IMG/VR virus record: IMGVR_UViG_3300032236_001457
Location: 37,835 to 101,834 of that record
Reading direction: 5' to 3' (one strand)
DNA from: a virus
DNA: 64,000 bases
Of this stretch, positions 57,652 through 64,000 are shown piece after piece (the stretch's first letter is position 1; every line of letters begins with the position of its first letter). The notes below the pieces were generated by a model. The model was not told where the DNA came from. It saw only the letters and a list, made by a program, of their open reading frames with translations, and searched no databases. A program made the position numbers and the translations under genes.

Positions 57652-59134
57652 CTTCTTTTACCTCTATTGCTACTGGCATTTTTTCAGGATTAGCTTCCCA
57701 TGCCGCTCTTGCTGCATCACCAATCTTGCCTTCATATGGGCAAGGAGTACCTGCTGACCACATAGCATCAAATACACGGCGATCTTGACACATAGTAGCT
57801 ACAGCAGCCACTTTCATTCCCATGTCATATAATGTTTTGGCTAGTTTCAATCTTTCACAATTGACATCTCTAATAGTGGATCCGCTGCTTACACCAAAGA
57901 TTTGTGTTTGAACAGCACCACTTACGCCGGTGGTACATAGGTCAGCATTACCGCCACTCATCATTGTTGGGGCAATTGCTGTGGGCGGTGGTTGTATGAC
58001 TCGCTGTGTGATCTCCGATGAGTTGATATTGCGGTTTGTCATGTCACCAGTTTGTACATTTTGATTAACATTGTTGCTGTTATTGACATTATTACTAGTG
58101 CTTGCGCTGACACTGGTATTCACATTATTGTTATTATTGGTCATTGTGCCAGTGTTAATGTTGTTATTGGTATTAACATTGCTATTTGAACTGGTGCTGG
58201 TATTAATATTCCTATTAGTCATGCTGCCACTAGTAATGTTATTATTAGTATTAACATTGGTACTAGTGCTTGTGCTAGCATTGTTATTGTTATAAGTCAT
58301 TGTACCAGTATTAACATTGATATTTTTATTTGTATTGCTACTGGTGCTGTTACTTGTATTAATGTTATTATTAGTCATTGTACCATAATTGTAATTAGTG
58401 CTTGTACTGGTGTTAATGTTTTTATTCACATTATTGCTAGTACTGCTATTGAGATTAACATTTTTATTAACCGAGCTACTAACATTATTGTTATTATATG
58501 TCATCGTACCACTGTTAATGTTATTATTGGTATTGACATTTGTGCTTGTGCTACTACTGGTGCTAGCATTATTGTTATTATATGTCATCGTGCCACTGTT
58601 AATGTTGTTATTAGTATTGACACTGGTACTTGTGCTGGTATTAATATTGCGATTAGTCATATCGCCGGTATTCACATTATTGTTATTGTTTGTTATTGTG
58701 CCACTTTGAATGTTATTGTTAGTATTAACCGATGTACTAGAATTAGTATTGTTATTATTGTTTGTTACAGTTCCGCTTTGAATGTTATTGTTATTGTAGG
58801 TAACGGTTCCGCTATTAACGTTGTTATTGTTATTGTTGTAGGTAACGGTGCCACTATTAACGTTGTTGTTTGTTACAGTGCCACTTTGAATATTATTATT
58901 TGTATTAACACTGGTGTTGAGGTTAGTGCTGTTACTGTTTACCGTGGACTGGCTAGTGCTTGTGCTATTGCTTGTGCTGTTATTTGTGGTGTTAACAATG
59001 CTGGTGCTGTTACTGGTACTATTGGTATCTACCAGTGTCTTTGAATCGTAGCCACCTTGATTGATTAATGTTTGAGCATTGGTGGCAGTAATGGCAAAAA
59101 TCATACCAATACTTACTACTATTTTTTTGAACAT
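57578..59134 (-). CDS. secreted Asn-rich repeat protein (518 aa)
   Basis: Signal peptide (VSIGMIFAITATNAQ). Residues about 36-375 are almost only Asn, Ser, Thr, Val, Ile and Gly in a repeat such as NTNNNINSGTMTYNNNNAST, roughly 12-28 residues apart. The C-terminal 130 residues are a conserved phage domain with Cys pairs (ADLCTTGVSGAVQTQIFGVS, CERLKLAKTLYDMGMKVAAV, MCQDRRVFDAMWSAGTPCPY). The repeat could form a beta-solenoid or adhesive rod. Two tiny Leu-rich frames opposite are its antisense. Confidence 0.85.
   Translation of the reverse strand: MFKKIVVSIGMIFAITATNAQTLINQGGYDSKTLVDTNSTSNSTSIVNTTNNSTSNSTSTSQSTVNSNSTNLNTSVNTNNNIQSGTVTNNNVNSGTVTYNNNNNNVNSGTVTYNNNNIQSGTVTNNNNNTNSSTSVNTNNNIQSGTITNNNNNVNTGDMTNRNINTSTSTSVNTNNNINSGTMTYNNNNASTSSSTSTNVNTNNNINSGTMTYNNNNVSSSVNKNVNLNSSTSNNVNKNINTSTSTNYNYGTMTNNNINTSNSTSSNTNKNINVNTGTMTYNNNNASTSTSTNVNTNNNITSGSMTNRNINTSTSSNSNVNTNNNINTGTMTNNNNNVNTSVSASTSNNVNNSNNVNQNVQTGDMTNRNINSSEITQRVIQPPPTAIAPTMMSGGNADLCTTGVSGAVQTQIFGVSSGSTIRDVNCERLKLAKTLYDMGMKVAAVATMCQDRRVFDAMWSAGTPCPYEGKIGDAARAAWEANPEKMPVAIEVKEDDSLKKIGLGSLLGMFAFKLFGFH
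58030..59020 (-). repeat. degenerate tandem repeats coding Asn/Ser/Thr
   Basis: The plus strand shows repeated attattgttatt/gttattag-type units with variants of TGGTACTAGT and CATTGTGCCACT. Unit boundaries vary from about 36 to 84 bases, so slippage and recombination probably reshaped it. Confidence 0.7.
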
Positions 59135-59189
59135 GGCGATTATTTCCTTATGTTGGCATCTCCGCTTATTATTTAAAGATTAATAACAA

Positions 59190-60188
59190 TCATTTATCTA
59201 CCAAGTTATCTCTGAATATACGCCAGCACTCTTCCCAACTCCAACGTAGACTAGCTTCTTCTACTCTAACACGATCTAGTCTCAAACATTGGTCTATAGC
59301 AACTTTTAGATCCTCATCCATATAACCTGTTATTCCCTGATCAATAACATCTTTAGGACCGGTCACTGGATATGCTGCTACTGGGGTGCCGCAGGCCATG
59401 GCTTCGATCATTACTATACCAAATGTATCCCACCGACTGGGGAATACAAATACATCAGCATCGGCGTAATGTTTAGCTAACTCTGCCCCGCGTTTTACTC
59501 CAACGAACTGTACATCGGGGTATTCACGCTCCATACGACGACGGCATGGACCATCACCTACTACTATTTTAGTAGCACCGGGATAATATAGTCTACAAAA
59601 GTCATCTAAATTCTTTTCTTTGCTTACACGGCCTACACTTAACAATATAGGTTGTGACTGTTCTGTGGCAGTTCTACTACTGCTACCAAATACTTTACGA
59701 TCGACACCGCGAGTCCATGGTTTAATATCAGTTCTAAACCCACGACTGACCAAATCATCTACCATGCTTTGTGTAGTGGTTAGCACACGGCCGCTGTGTT
59801 TATGAAACCAGCGTAGGTATCGATAACTCCAATCTGTGGGTATGCCTGCAATTTTTTCTATGGCTTCAGGAAAACGGGTATGATAACTGGTATTATATCG
59901 CCAGCCCCAATAGTCCATCCAGCAACGAGCAGCAAATCCTACTGGGCCTTCTGTGGCAATATGTATGTAGTCAGGATTTACTCGTTCGATGATTTTGCCA
60001 ATGCCCCACGTCCAGCTAAGTTTAATCTCACTATAGCCAGGACAGGGAATATTAGCAAACTGCCGGGGATCAAGATAAACAAAATCATAGCCATCACGCT
60101 CAGCAAGGATTTCCAAGTTGTGAAATGTTGTAACAACGCCGTTAACTTGTGCAGGTTCATTATCTGTTATAATTAAAACTTTTTTCAT
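59190..60188 (-). CDS. GT4-type glycosyltransferase
   Basis: 332 residues, GT-B. N-terminal VLIITDNEPAQVNGVVTTFH (typical of SqdX/PimB-like glycolipid enzymes), C-terminal LLSVGRVSKEKNLDDFCRLY, IVVGDGP, and VFVFPSRWDTFGIVMIEAMA (E-x7-E). Likely transfers a sugar onto a lipid or glycan at the inner membrane. Overlaps the RimK-like gene by 4 bases. Confidence 0.9.
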   Translation of the reverse strand: MKKVLIITDNEPAQVNGVVTTFHNLEILAERDGYDFVYLDPRQFANIPCPGYSEIKLSWTWGIGKIIERVNPDYIHIATEGPVGFAARCWMDYWGWRYNTSYHTRFPEAIEKIAGIPTDWSYRYLRWFHKHSGRVLTTTQSMVDDLVSRGFRTDIKPWTRGVDRKVFGSSSRTATEQSQPILLSVGRVSKEKNLDDFCRLYYPGATKIVVGDGPCRRRMEREYPDVQFVGVKRGAELAKHYADADVFVFPSRWDTFGIVMIEAMACGTPVAAYPVTGPKDVIDQGITGYMDEDLKVAIDQCLRLDRVRVEEASLRWSWEECWRIFRDNLVDK

Positions 60189-61075
60189 TGTATTTTAAAT
60201 TTTATGTAGTCTGTTATTATATCTGCAACATTGACTCCACAATATTTTTCAAATCCTGAAAATCCCGGATTGCTATTTGCTTCGCATACTCTAAATCCAC
60301 GACTATCAAATAATAAATCAATGCCCGCGATATCTAAGTTTAATGCTCTAGCCGTTTCTCTAGCTATATATTCTATTTCATCTGTAACAGGAAAACTTTC
60401 TCCTGTGCCACCACCGGTAATATTAGCACGGAAATCACCTTCGGGTGCTGTGCGTTTCATGGCACCTATTACTTTTCCGCCAACTACCAGAACACGAAGA
60501 TCTTCCCCCACTCGTTCGCCTAGATATTCCTGTACGATCATTGTTTTCTTGTTACCTAAGTTATCGATAAATTCCATTAATTTTTTATAATCTCTTTGTT
60601 TTTCACAAAGGTAAACTCCTTCACCGTAACTACCTGTAACAACTTTTACTACACAAGGGAATCCTATATTATCTTTTACTAAGTTATCATCGATGGGCAT
60701 ACGCACCATCATAGTGTTAGGGATTGGTATACTATATCTACTTAATATTTGACTTGTTCTTAATTTATCTTTAACTGTTTCAATAGCAACACTACCATTG
60801 ACACAATGAACTCCGGCCTGTTCTAAATGACGAATAACGGCCAATTGAAAAGGAAGTATACCAGCACCTAGTCGTACAAGTACTAAACTAGGCAGATCCA
60901 TATCCTTACCATTATATTTTAATCCTTTGTGTATGTCACGATCAACAATGATATCAAAATCATCTGGATGTGCCATAGTTATTGGAATACCTTTGGCTTC
61001 AAAACTTTCGACCAGTTTGTTAGATTCATATTCGTTACGATCTAACTTTGTTATCATTAAGACTTTTTTATACAT
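60185..61075 (-). CDS. RimK-like ATP-grasp ligase
   Basis: 296 residues: VLVRLGAGILPFQLAVIRHL, FPCVVKVVTGSYGEGVYLCE (ATP-grasp Lys and Gly loop), IVQEYLGERVGEDLRVLVVG, and FRVCEANSNPGFSGFEKYCG (metal-binding Glu/Asn). RimK adds glutamates to ribosomal S6; LysX/CofF relatives ligate other amino acids. A phage copy next to a GT4 may attach an amino acid to a protein or glycan. Confidence 0.88.
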   Translation of the reverse strand: MYKKVLMITKLDRNEYESNKLVESFEAKGIPITMAHPDDFDIIVDRDIHKGLKYNGKDMDLPSLVLVRLGAGILPFQLAVIRHLEQAGVHCVNGSVAIETVKDKLRTSQILSRYSIPIPNTMMVRMPIDDNLVKDNIGFPCVVKVVTGSYGEGVYLCEKQRDYKKLMEFIDNLGNKKTMIVQEYLGERVGEDLRVLVVGGKVIGAMKRTAPEGDFRANITGGGTGESFPVTDEIEYIARETARALNLDIAGIDLLFDSRGFRVCEANSNPGFSGFEKYCGVNVADIITDYIKFKIQ

Positions 61076-61236
61076 CGACCTTCTACCTTGAAACTGTCAA
61101 ACTTGAGCCAATAATCAATACTATTTAAACTGCGTTCGCAGGCCGCTTGGCTATCAAACTCCAGTGTTACTCGCCCGGGAATATCGTTAGAATTAGTTTT
61201 GTGTACTGCTAACAGTATTAATAGCCATGTTGTCAT
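61057..61236 (-). CDS. small secreted or anchored protein (59 aa)
   Basis: Translated directly: MTTWLLILLAVHKTNSNDIP then RVTLEFDSQAACERSLNSID, ending KVEGRCIKKS. Hydrophobic N-terminus and two Cys suggest export. It overlaps the phosphoesterase 3' end by 44 bases and the RimK-like start by 19. Support is moderate. Confidence 0.5.
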   Translation of the reverse strand: MTTWLLILLAVHKTNSNDIPGRVTLEFDSQAACERSLNSIDYWLKFDSFKVEGRCIKKS

Positions 61237-61990
61237 CTTTACGCACCTCTGCCCACGTTACGATTTCCCAACGACCATCCCAATGTTCAACCAGTGCTGT
61301 ACAACTTTCGCACCAATCGCCATCATTCATGTAGGTTATGCCGTTAATATCTTTAATTTCGGCCTTGTGAATATGACCGCAGATTACACCATCGTAGCCT
61401 TTCTTTTTACAATAATTGGCTAGATTTAGTTCAAACTGGAACATAAAGTCTACCGCTTTTTTGACACGGTGCTTAAGGAACAGGCTAAGGCTCCAGTAGC
61501 CAAAACCCATACGATGACGAATCCAATTGAATTTAGTATTAATGTTGAGTACGCAGTCATATGCTTTGTCTCCTAACATGCTGAGCCATGGTGCTAATCT
61601 TGTAATACCGTCAAACATATCGCCATGCACTACAAGATATCTCTTGCCATCTAATCCGATATGTTCTGCTTGGTTACAAATTTTAATTCGACCAAAACTT
61701 ACACCATATGGTATAAGCGGGCGTAAAAATTCATCATGGTTACCTGCTATGTAAATTACTTGGGTTCCATGTTTGGCATGGCCCAATACACGGCGAATCA
61801 CATTGGTATGGCTTTGATGCCACTTCAGTGTGTTTTGTTTCATTTTCCATGCATCTATTATATCGCCTACTAGATATAATGTTTCACATGTATTATTTTT
61901 GAGAAAATTATTTAGAAAGTCTGCTTTACAGGCTTTGGTACCAAGGTGTACATCGCTGATAGAGATTGTACGGTAAGTTTTCTTCGGCAT
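61193..61990 (-). CDS. LpxH-like metallophosphoesterase
   Basis: Start ATG 61990. TISISDVHLGTKACKADFLN, YLVGDIIDAWKMKQ, VIYIAGNHDEFLRPLI, VVHGDMFDG and VICGHIHKAEIK: complete calcineurin-type metal site in the form of the UDP-2,3-diacylglucosamine diphosphatase-like group. May act on a lipid-A or glycan pyrophosphate. Neighbouring GT4 and ATP-grasp genes support an envelope role. Confidence 0.85.
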   Translation of the reverse strand: MPKKTYRTISISDVHLGTKACKADFLNNFLKNNTCETLYLVGDIIDAWKMKQNTLKWHQSHTNVIRRVLGHAKHGTQVIYIAGNHDEFLRPLIPYGVSFGRIKICNQAEHIGLDGKRYLVVHGDMFDGITRLAPWLSMLGDKAYDCVLNINTKFNWIRHRMGFGYWSLSLFLKHRVKKAVDFMFQFELNLANYCKKKGYDGVICGHIHKAEIKDINGITYMNDGDWCESCTALVEHWDGRWEIVTWAEVRKDDNMAINTVSSTQN

Positions 61991-62038
61991 AATATTATTT
62001 AACTTTAGCAATATTACAATCCTATTACAGCCATAAAA

Positions 62039-62058
62039 AAAGAGCCTTTCGGCTCTTT
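62039..62058 (-). terminator. rho-independent terminator
   Basis: Stem AAAGAGCC/GGCTCTTT with a four-base loop; on the minus strand it is followed by a run of T. It ends the transcript of the small zinc-ribbon gene. The stretch to 62104 holds no gene. Confidence 0.85.
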
Positions 62059-62104
62059 AGTGCTGGTTACGAGCATCCAGCGATCCCTCTATCATGGGCC
62101 CGAT

Positions 62105-62323
62105 TTACAATTGCCCTCCACAATGTGGGCATTTATGCTCTGAACTTTTACGGAGTTGCTTGAGGGTAGAGTTCCAACTTTTGATTTCCTTAATAACAGA
62201 TTTCAAAGTTCGCCGATTTCGTTCCTTTTTATCTTTAGCTAATTCATCTTTAAGACGCTTGCGCAAAAGACCTACTCGTTGTTCGAATACCGCTATAAAC
62301 CCACCACCAGCATCTCCGCTCAT
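62105..62323 (-). CDS. small coiled-coil protein with C-terminal CPHCG (72 aa)
   Basis: Basic coiled coil (RVGLLRKRLKDELAKDKKER) followed by HKCPHCGGQL, half of a zinc ribbon, so it may dimerise to bind metal. Between a promoter and a terminator, it is a single-gene transcript. Confidence 0.7.
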   Translation of the reverse strand: MSGDAGGGFIAVFEQRVGLLRKRLKDELAKDKKERNRRTLKSVIKEIKSWNSTLKQLRKSSEHKCPHCGGQL

Positions 62324-62349
62324 TTGCTCTCTCCTGTTGTGTTTCTAAC

Positions 62350-62378
62350 ATTATACAATACTTTTGGTAACTTAGCAA
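62350..62378 (-). promoter_or_regulatory. sigma-70-type promoter
   Basis: Minus strand TTGCTA, 17-base spacer, TATAAT, 26 bases before the ATG at 62323. Confidence 0.7.
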
Positions 62379-62389
62379 CAGTATTTGGC

Positions 62390-63649
62390 TTAAGGTTTGA
62401 CCATTCTCGTCCATTTAAATGGGCCAAATGCGTCAACACCATGAGCAGCATTTACGCTAGGATCAATAGTCAACTTCAAATACTCTAGTGGCAATGTGCT
62501 ACCGTGATAAGTGATTCTGTGAAAGTTAGGAACATTGTATCCGCCTGGCTGATTCAGATAAGCATCAGTGCCATATACACTGAGCCCGGCAGTATCAGCA
62601 CAGGTATTAGCAGTAACACCCGAAGTAACACCGACTCCCCCAGTATTGACCACTAGGTCTTTTACACAACTAAATCCCGAAACAAACGGGTTATCACTGC
62701 GATAAGCATGAGAGTCACCATTCAGCAACAGCACAGGATTACCAAATGACTTGGCAGCAGTGGCTAGTGCATCAACTAATGGTTTGTGCTGTGTCAAGTG
62801 GGCACGACCTGCTACAAAGTCAGTGGTGTCTGGGTCCCACATGTCGCCCTGTACAGTGATTACAACACCAGCAACCTTATTGGTAGTGGCCTGCGTGAAT
62901 GCTGTATTGAGCCAACGAATATTGGCAGCAGTACGATTAGCAATTTCTGCTGTTTGGGCAGCAGTCATAGTAGGGGTACCATACCAAATGTCATTGTCGT
63001 TGTTGGACCCACCGGGCACATTTAAGGTAACAAACAGCACATTGTTCTTAATGAACCAAACATTCTCTACATAGTCTTTATCAGTGGGGAATTTGGTATC
63101 ATATTCAACCGCTTGACTATGCACAGCCATTGCTCCACCAATAGTCTTACCTGCTGTAGGAAAGAAAATTTGGCGAACTAATGCTAGGTTAGCGATAGGA
63201 TCACCACCGGCATAACTAACTGGTTTGCCATCAGTGCCTAATACATAGTTAATAGCGTTGGTTGTAGCACTATACGATCCACCGCCCTGTTTGACTTTAT
63301 GACAATCAGTCCACTCATTATCACCTGGTGTATAAACAATAGGCAATGTGATTGCTGTAGTAAGTTGGCTGTAGATACTACGGTCATATGCTTCTGTGCA
63401 GTATTCTTTACCGCTGTGAATATCACCACCGTGGATAACAAAACTAAGGTCCTTGTCATCATTAATGGTTTTCAAAAAAGCAGGTTGTAATAGGAACTGA
63501 GCTGTATCTGTTGGAGTAAGACCATATGGTGTATCACCAATTACACCTACGCTGAATTTTTGTGATACTGGTGCTGCTGCGTTATCGCTGCCACATGCCG
63601 CAAGACATACTACTAGTCCTGCAGCAAGCACTGAGAGTTTTAATTTCAT
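62390..63649 (-). CDS. secreted lipoprotein phosphoesterase
   Basis: 419 residues. Signal peptide and lipobox CLAACGSD (Cys19). Metal motifs GVIGDTPYGL, VIHGGDIHSG, YTPGDNEWTD, VVITVQGDMWDPDT and LLNGDSHAYR fit the calcineurin/PhoD-like phosphatase fold. Anchored outside the inner membrane it could release phosphate from organic sources. Next to pstS, which supports a phosphate-scavenging role. Confidence 0.82.
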   Translation of the reverse strand: MKLKLSVLAAGLVVCLAACGSDNAAAPVSQKFSVGVIGDTPYGLTPTDTAQFLLQPAFLKTINDDKDLSFVIHGGDIHSGKEYCTEAYDRSIYSQLTTAITLPIVYTPGDNEWTDCHKVKQGGGSYSATTNAINYVLGTDGKPVSYAGGDPIANLALVRQIFFPTAGKTIGGAMAVHSQAVEYDTKFPTDKDYVENVWFIKNNVLFVTLNVPGGSNNDNDIWYGTPTMTAAQTAEIANRTAANIRWLNTAFTQATTNKVAGVVITVQGDMWDPDTTDFVAGRAHLTQHKPLVDALATAAKSFGNPVLLLNGDSHAYRSDNPFVSGFSCVKDLVVNTGGVGVTSGVTANTCADTAGLSVYGTDAYLNQPGGYNVPNFHRITYHGSTLPLEYLKLTIDPSVNAAHGVDAFGPFKWTRMVKP

Positions 63650-63669
63650 CGAATTTTCCTTTTGTTAGT

Positions 63670-64000
63670 TTATTTTACGAGTTTTGCCCAATCGGCACGG
63701 ACTTGATCCTTAACCTTTTGGGGTAGTGGAACATAGTCTAAATCAGTTGCTTCTTTGTCGCCCTTGTTATACACCCAATCAAAGAACTTAATGACTTGTT
63801 TTGTTTTCTCTCCAGTAGGATAGATTAGAATAAATGTAGCGGCTGTGATGGGCCATCCATCTAGATCATTTAGATTGACTGCCATGTTAGGCACTGACCA
63901 ATCTGCTGTTTTAGCACTTTCAGCAAATGTTAAGTCATCCGGTTGAACAACAACACCTTTGCGATTTCGCATAGCCACATGAGTTAGTTTGCTCTGTTTA
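63670..64000 (-). CDS. pstS: PstS phosphate-binding protein (partial, N-terminus outside window)
   Basis: Open to the right edge in frame; visible part about 110 residues. WPITAATFILIYPTGEKTKQ, VIKFFDWVYNKGDKEATDLD and a VPLPQKVKDQVRADW end match the C-terminal third of bacterial PstS, the periplasmic phosphate-binding subunit. Phage pstS copies are classic auxiliary metabolic genes in phosphate-poor waters. It sits 20 bases upstream of the phosphatase gene, so the two form an operon. Confidence 0.92.
   Translation of the reverse strand, partial: KQSKLTHVAMRNRKGVVVQPDDLTFAESAKTADWSVPNMAVNLNDLDGWPITAATFILIYPTGEKTKQVIKFFDWVYNKGDKEATDLDYVPLPQKVKDQVRADWAKLVK

Noticed and set aside
58071-58709. 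Leu/Val-rich plus-strand frames resembling membrane proteins
   Set aside because: They are the antisense reading of the Asn-rich repeat; Asn codons read backwards give Leu and Val.
1-64000. Bacterial chromosome segment or integrated prophage
   Set aside because: No integrase, attachment repeat or bacterial core operon; gene packing, homing genes, tRNA array and late promoters fit a large lytic phage throughout. PstS, LpxH-like and the phosphatase alone would look bacterial but share the same packing and strand.

Overview
The window reads as part of the genome of a large T4-like (myovirus-type) phage, probably infecting a freshwater betaproteobacterium. Phage signs: long runs of very small, overlapping genes on one strand; arrays of short paralogous proteins; five homing-endonuclease-type genes (three GIY-YIG, two HNH); a tRNA array; ClpP, MazG-like, Bax-inhibitor-like and FolE/QueD genes of the kind carried by marine and freshwater T4-like phages; and T4-type late promoter motifs (NATAAATA). 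No capsid, tail-sheath, terminase or replication gene lies in this window. The host guess is inference. It rests on a boxA-like leader before the tRNA array that resembles betaproteobacterial rRNA leaders, and on a BPSL0761-type small protein.

Layout. 1-4.6 kb: a minus-strand operon with a QueD-like enzyme, class II aldolase, DadA-like oxidase and two sugar-nucleotide SDR enzymes. 4.6-6.3 kb: ClpP and a GIY-YIG gene. 6.3-14 kb: a dense array of small early-type genes with two paralogous families (N-terminal MNERI...C-terminal HFGV, and C-terminal LRWS), whose conserved 3' codons also form the ribosome-binding site of the next gene. 14-21.8 kb: kinase-like, amidotransferase-like, Bax-inhibitor, MazG and glycosyltransferase genes plus phage hypotheticals. 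21.9-24.1 kb: FolE, a rubrerythrin/rubredoxin pair and a QueC-like enzyme. 24.1-26.9 kb: a late-promoter operon with a subtilisin-like protease and a PP-loop enzyme. 26.9-31.9 kb: oxygenases and glycosyltransferases. 32.7-36 kb: a tRNA array, much of it abnormal, holding an RNA polymerase omega-subunit gene, a nested inverted-repeat element, a group I intron core next to an orphan 3' half of tRNA-Leu(UAA), an HNH gene and a strong sigma-70 promoter. 36-53 kb: a glycan island (three GT17-type glycosyltransferases, methyltransferases, a sulfotransferase fusion, 'GQPRF' proteins, GDPD) that ends with an operon carrying a RuBisCO-like protein. 53-59 kb: membrane/coiled-coil and lipoprotein genes and two large secreted proteins, one extremely Asn-rich. 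59-64 kb: GT4, RimK-like ATP-grasp, LpxH-like phosphoesterase, a lipoprotein phosphatase and the C-terminal part of PstS.

How it works together (inference). Near-consensus sigma-70 promoters on the minus strand serve small-protein, metabolic and tRNA operons, so the unmodified host polymerase could read them early. NATAAATA motifs sit before the protease operon and several plus-strand genes, fitting late transcription. The metabolic cargo falls into four themes: building or decorating glycans, pterin/deazaguanine chemistry, oxidative-stress protection, and phosphate acquisition. The most unusual items are the RuBisCO-like protein inside a sugar operon, the omega subunit, the intron-bearing tRNA half without a 5' exon, the nested structured element in the tRNA array, and start signals embedded in conserved protein C-termini.
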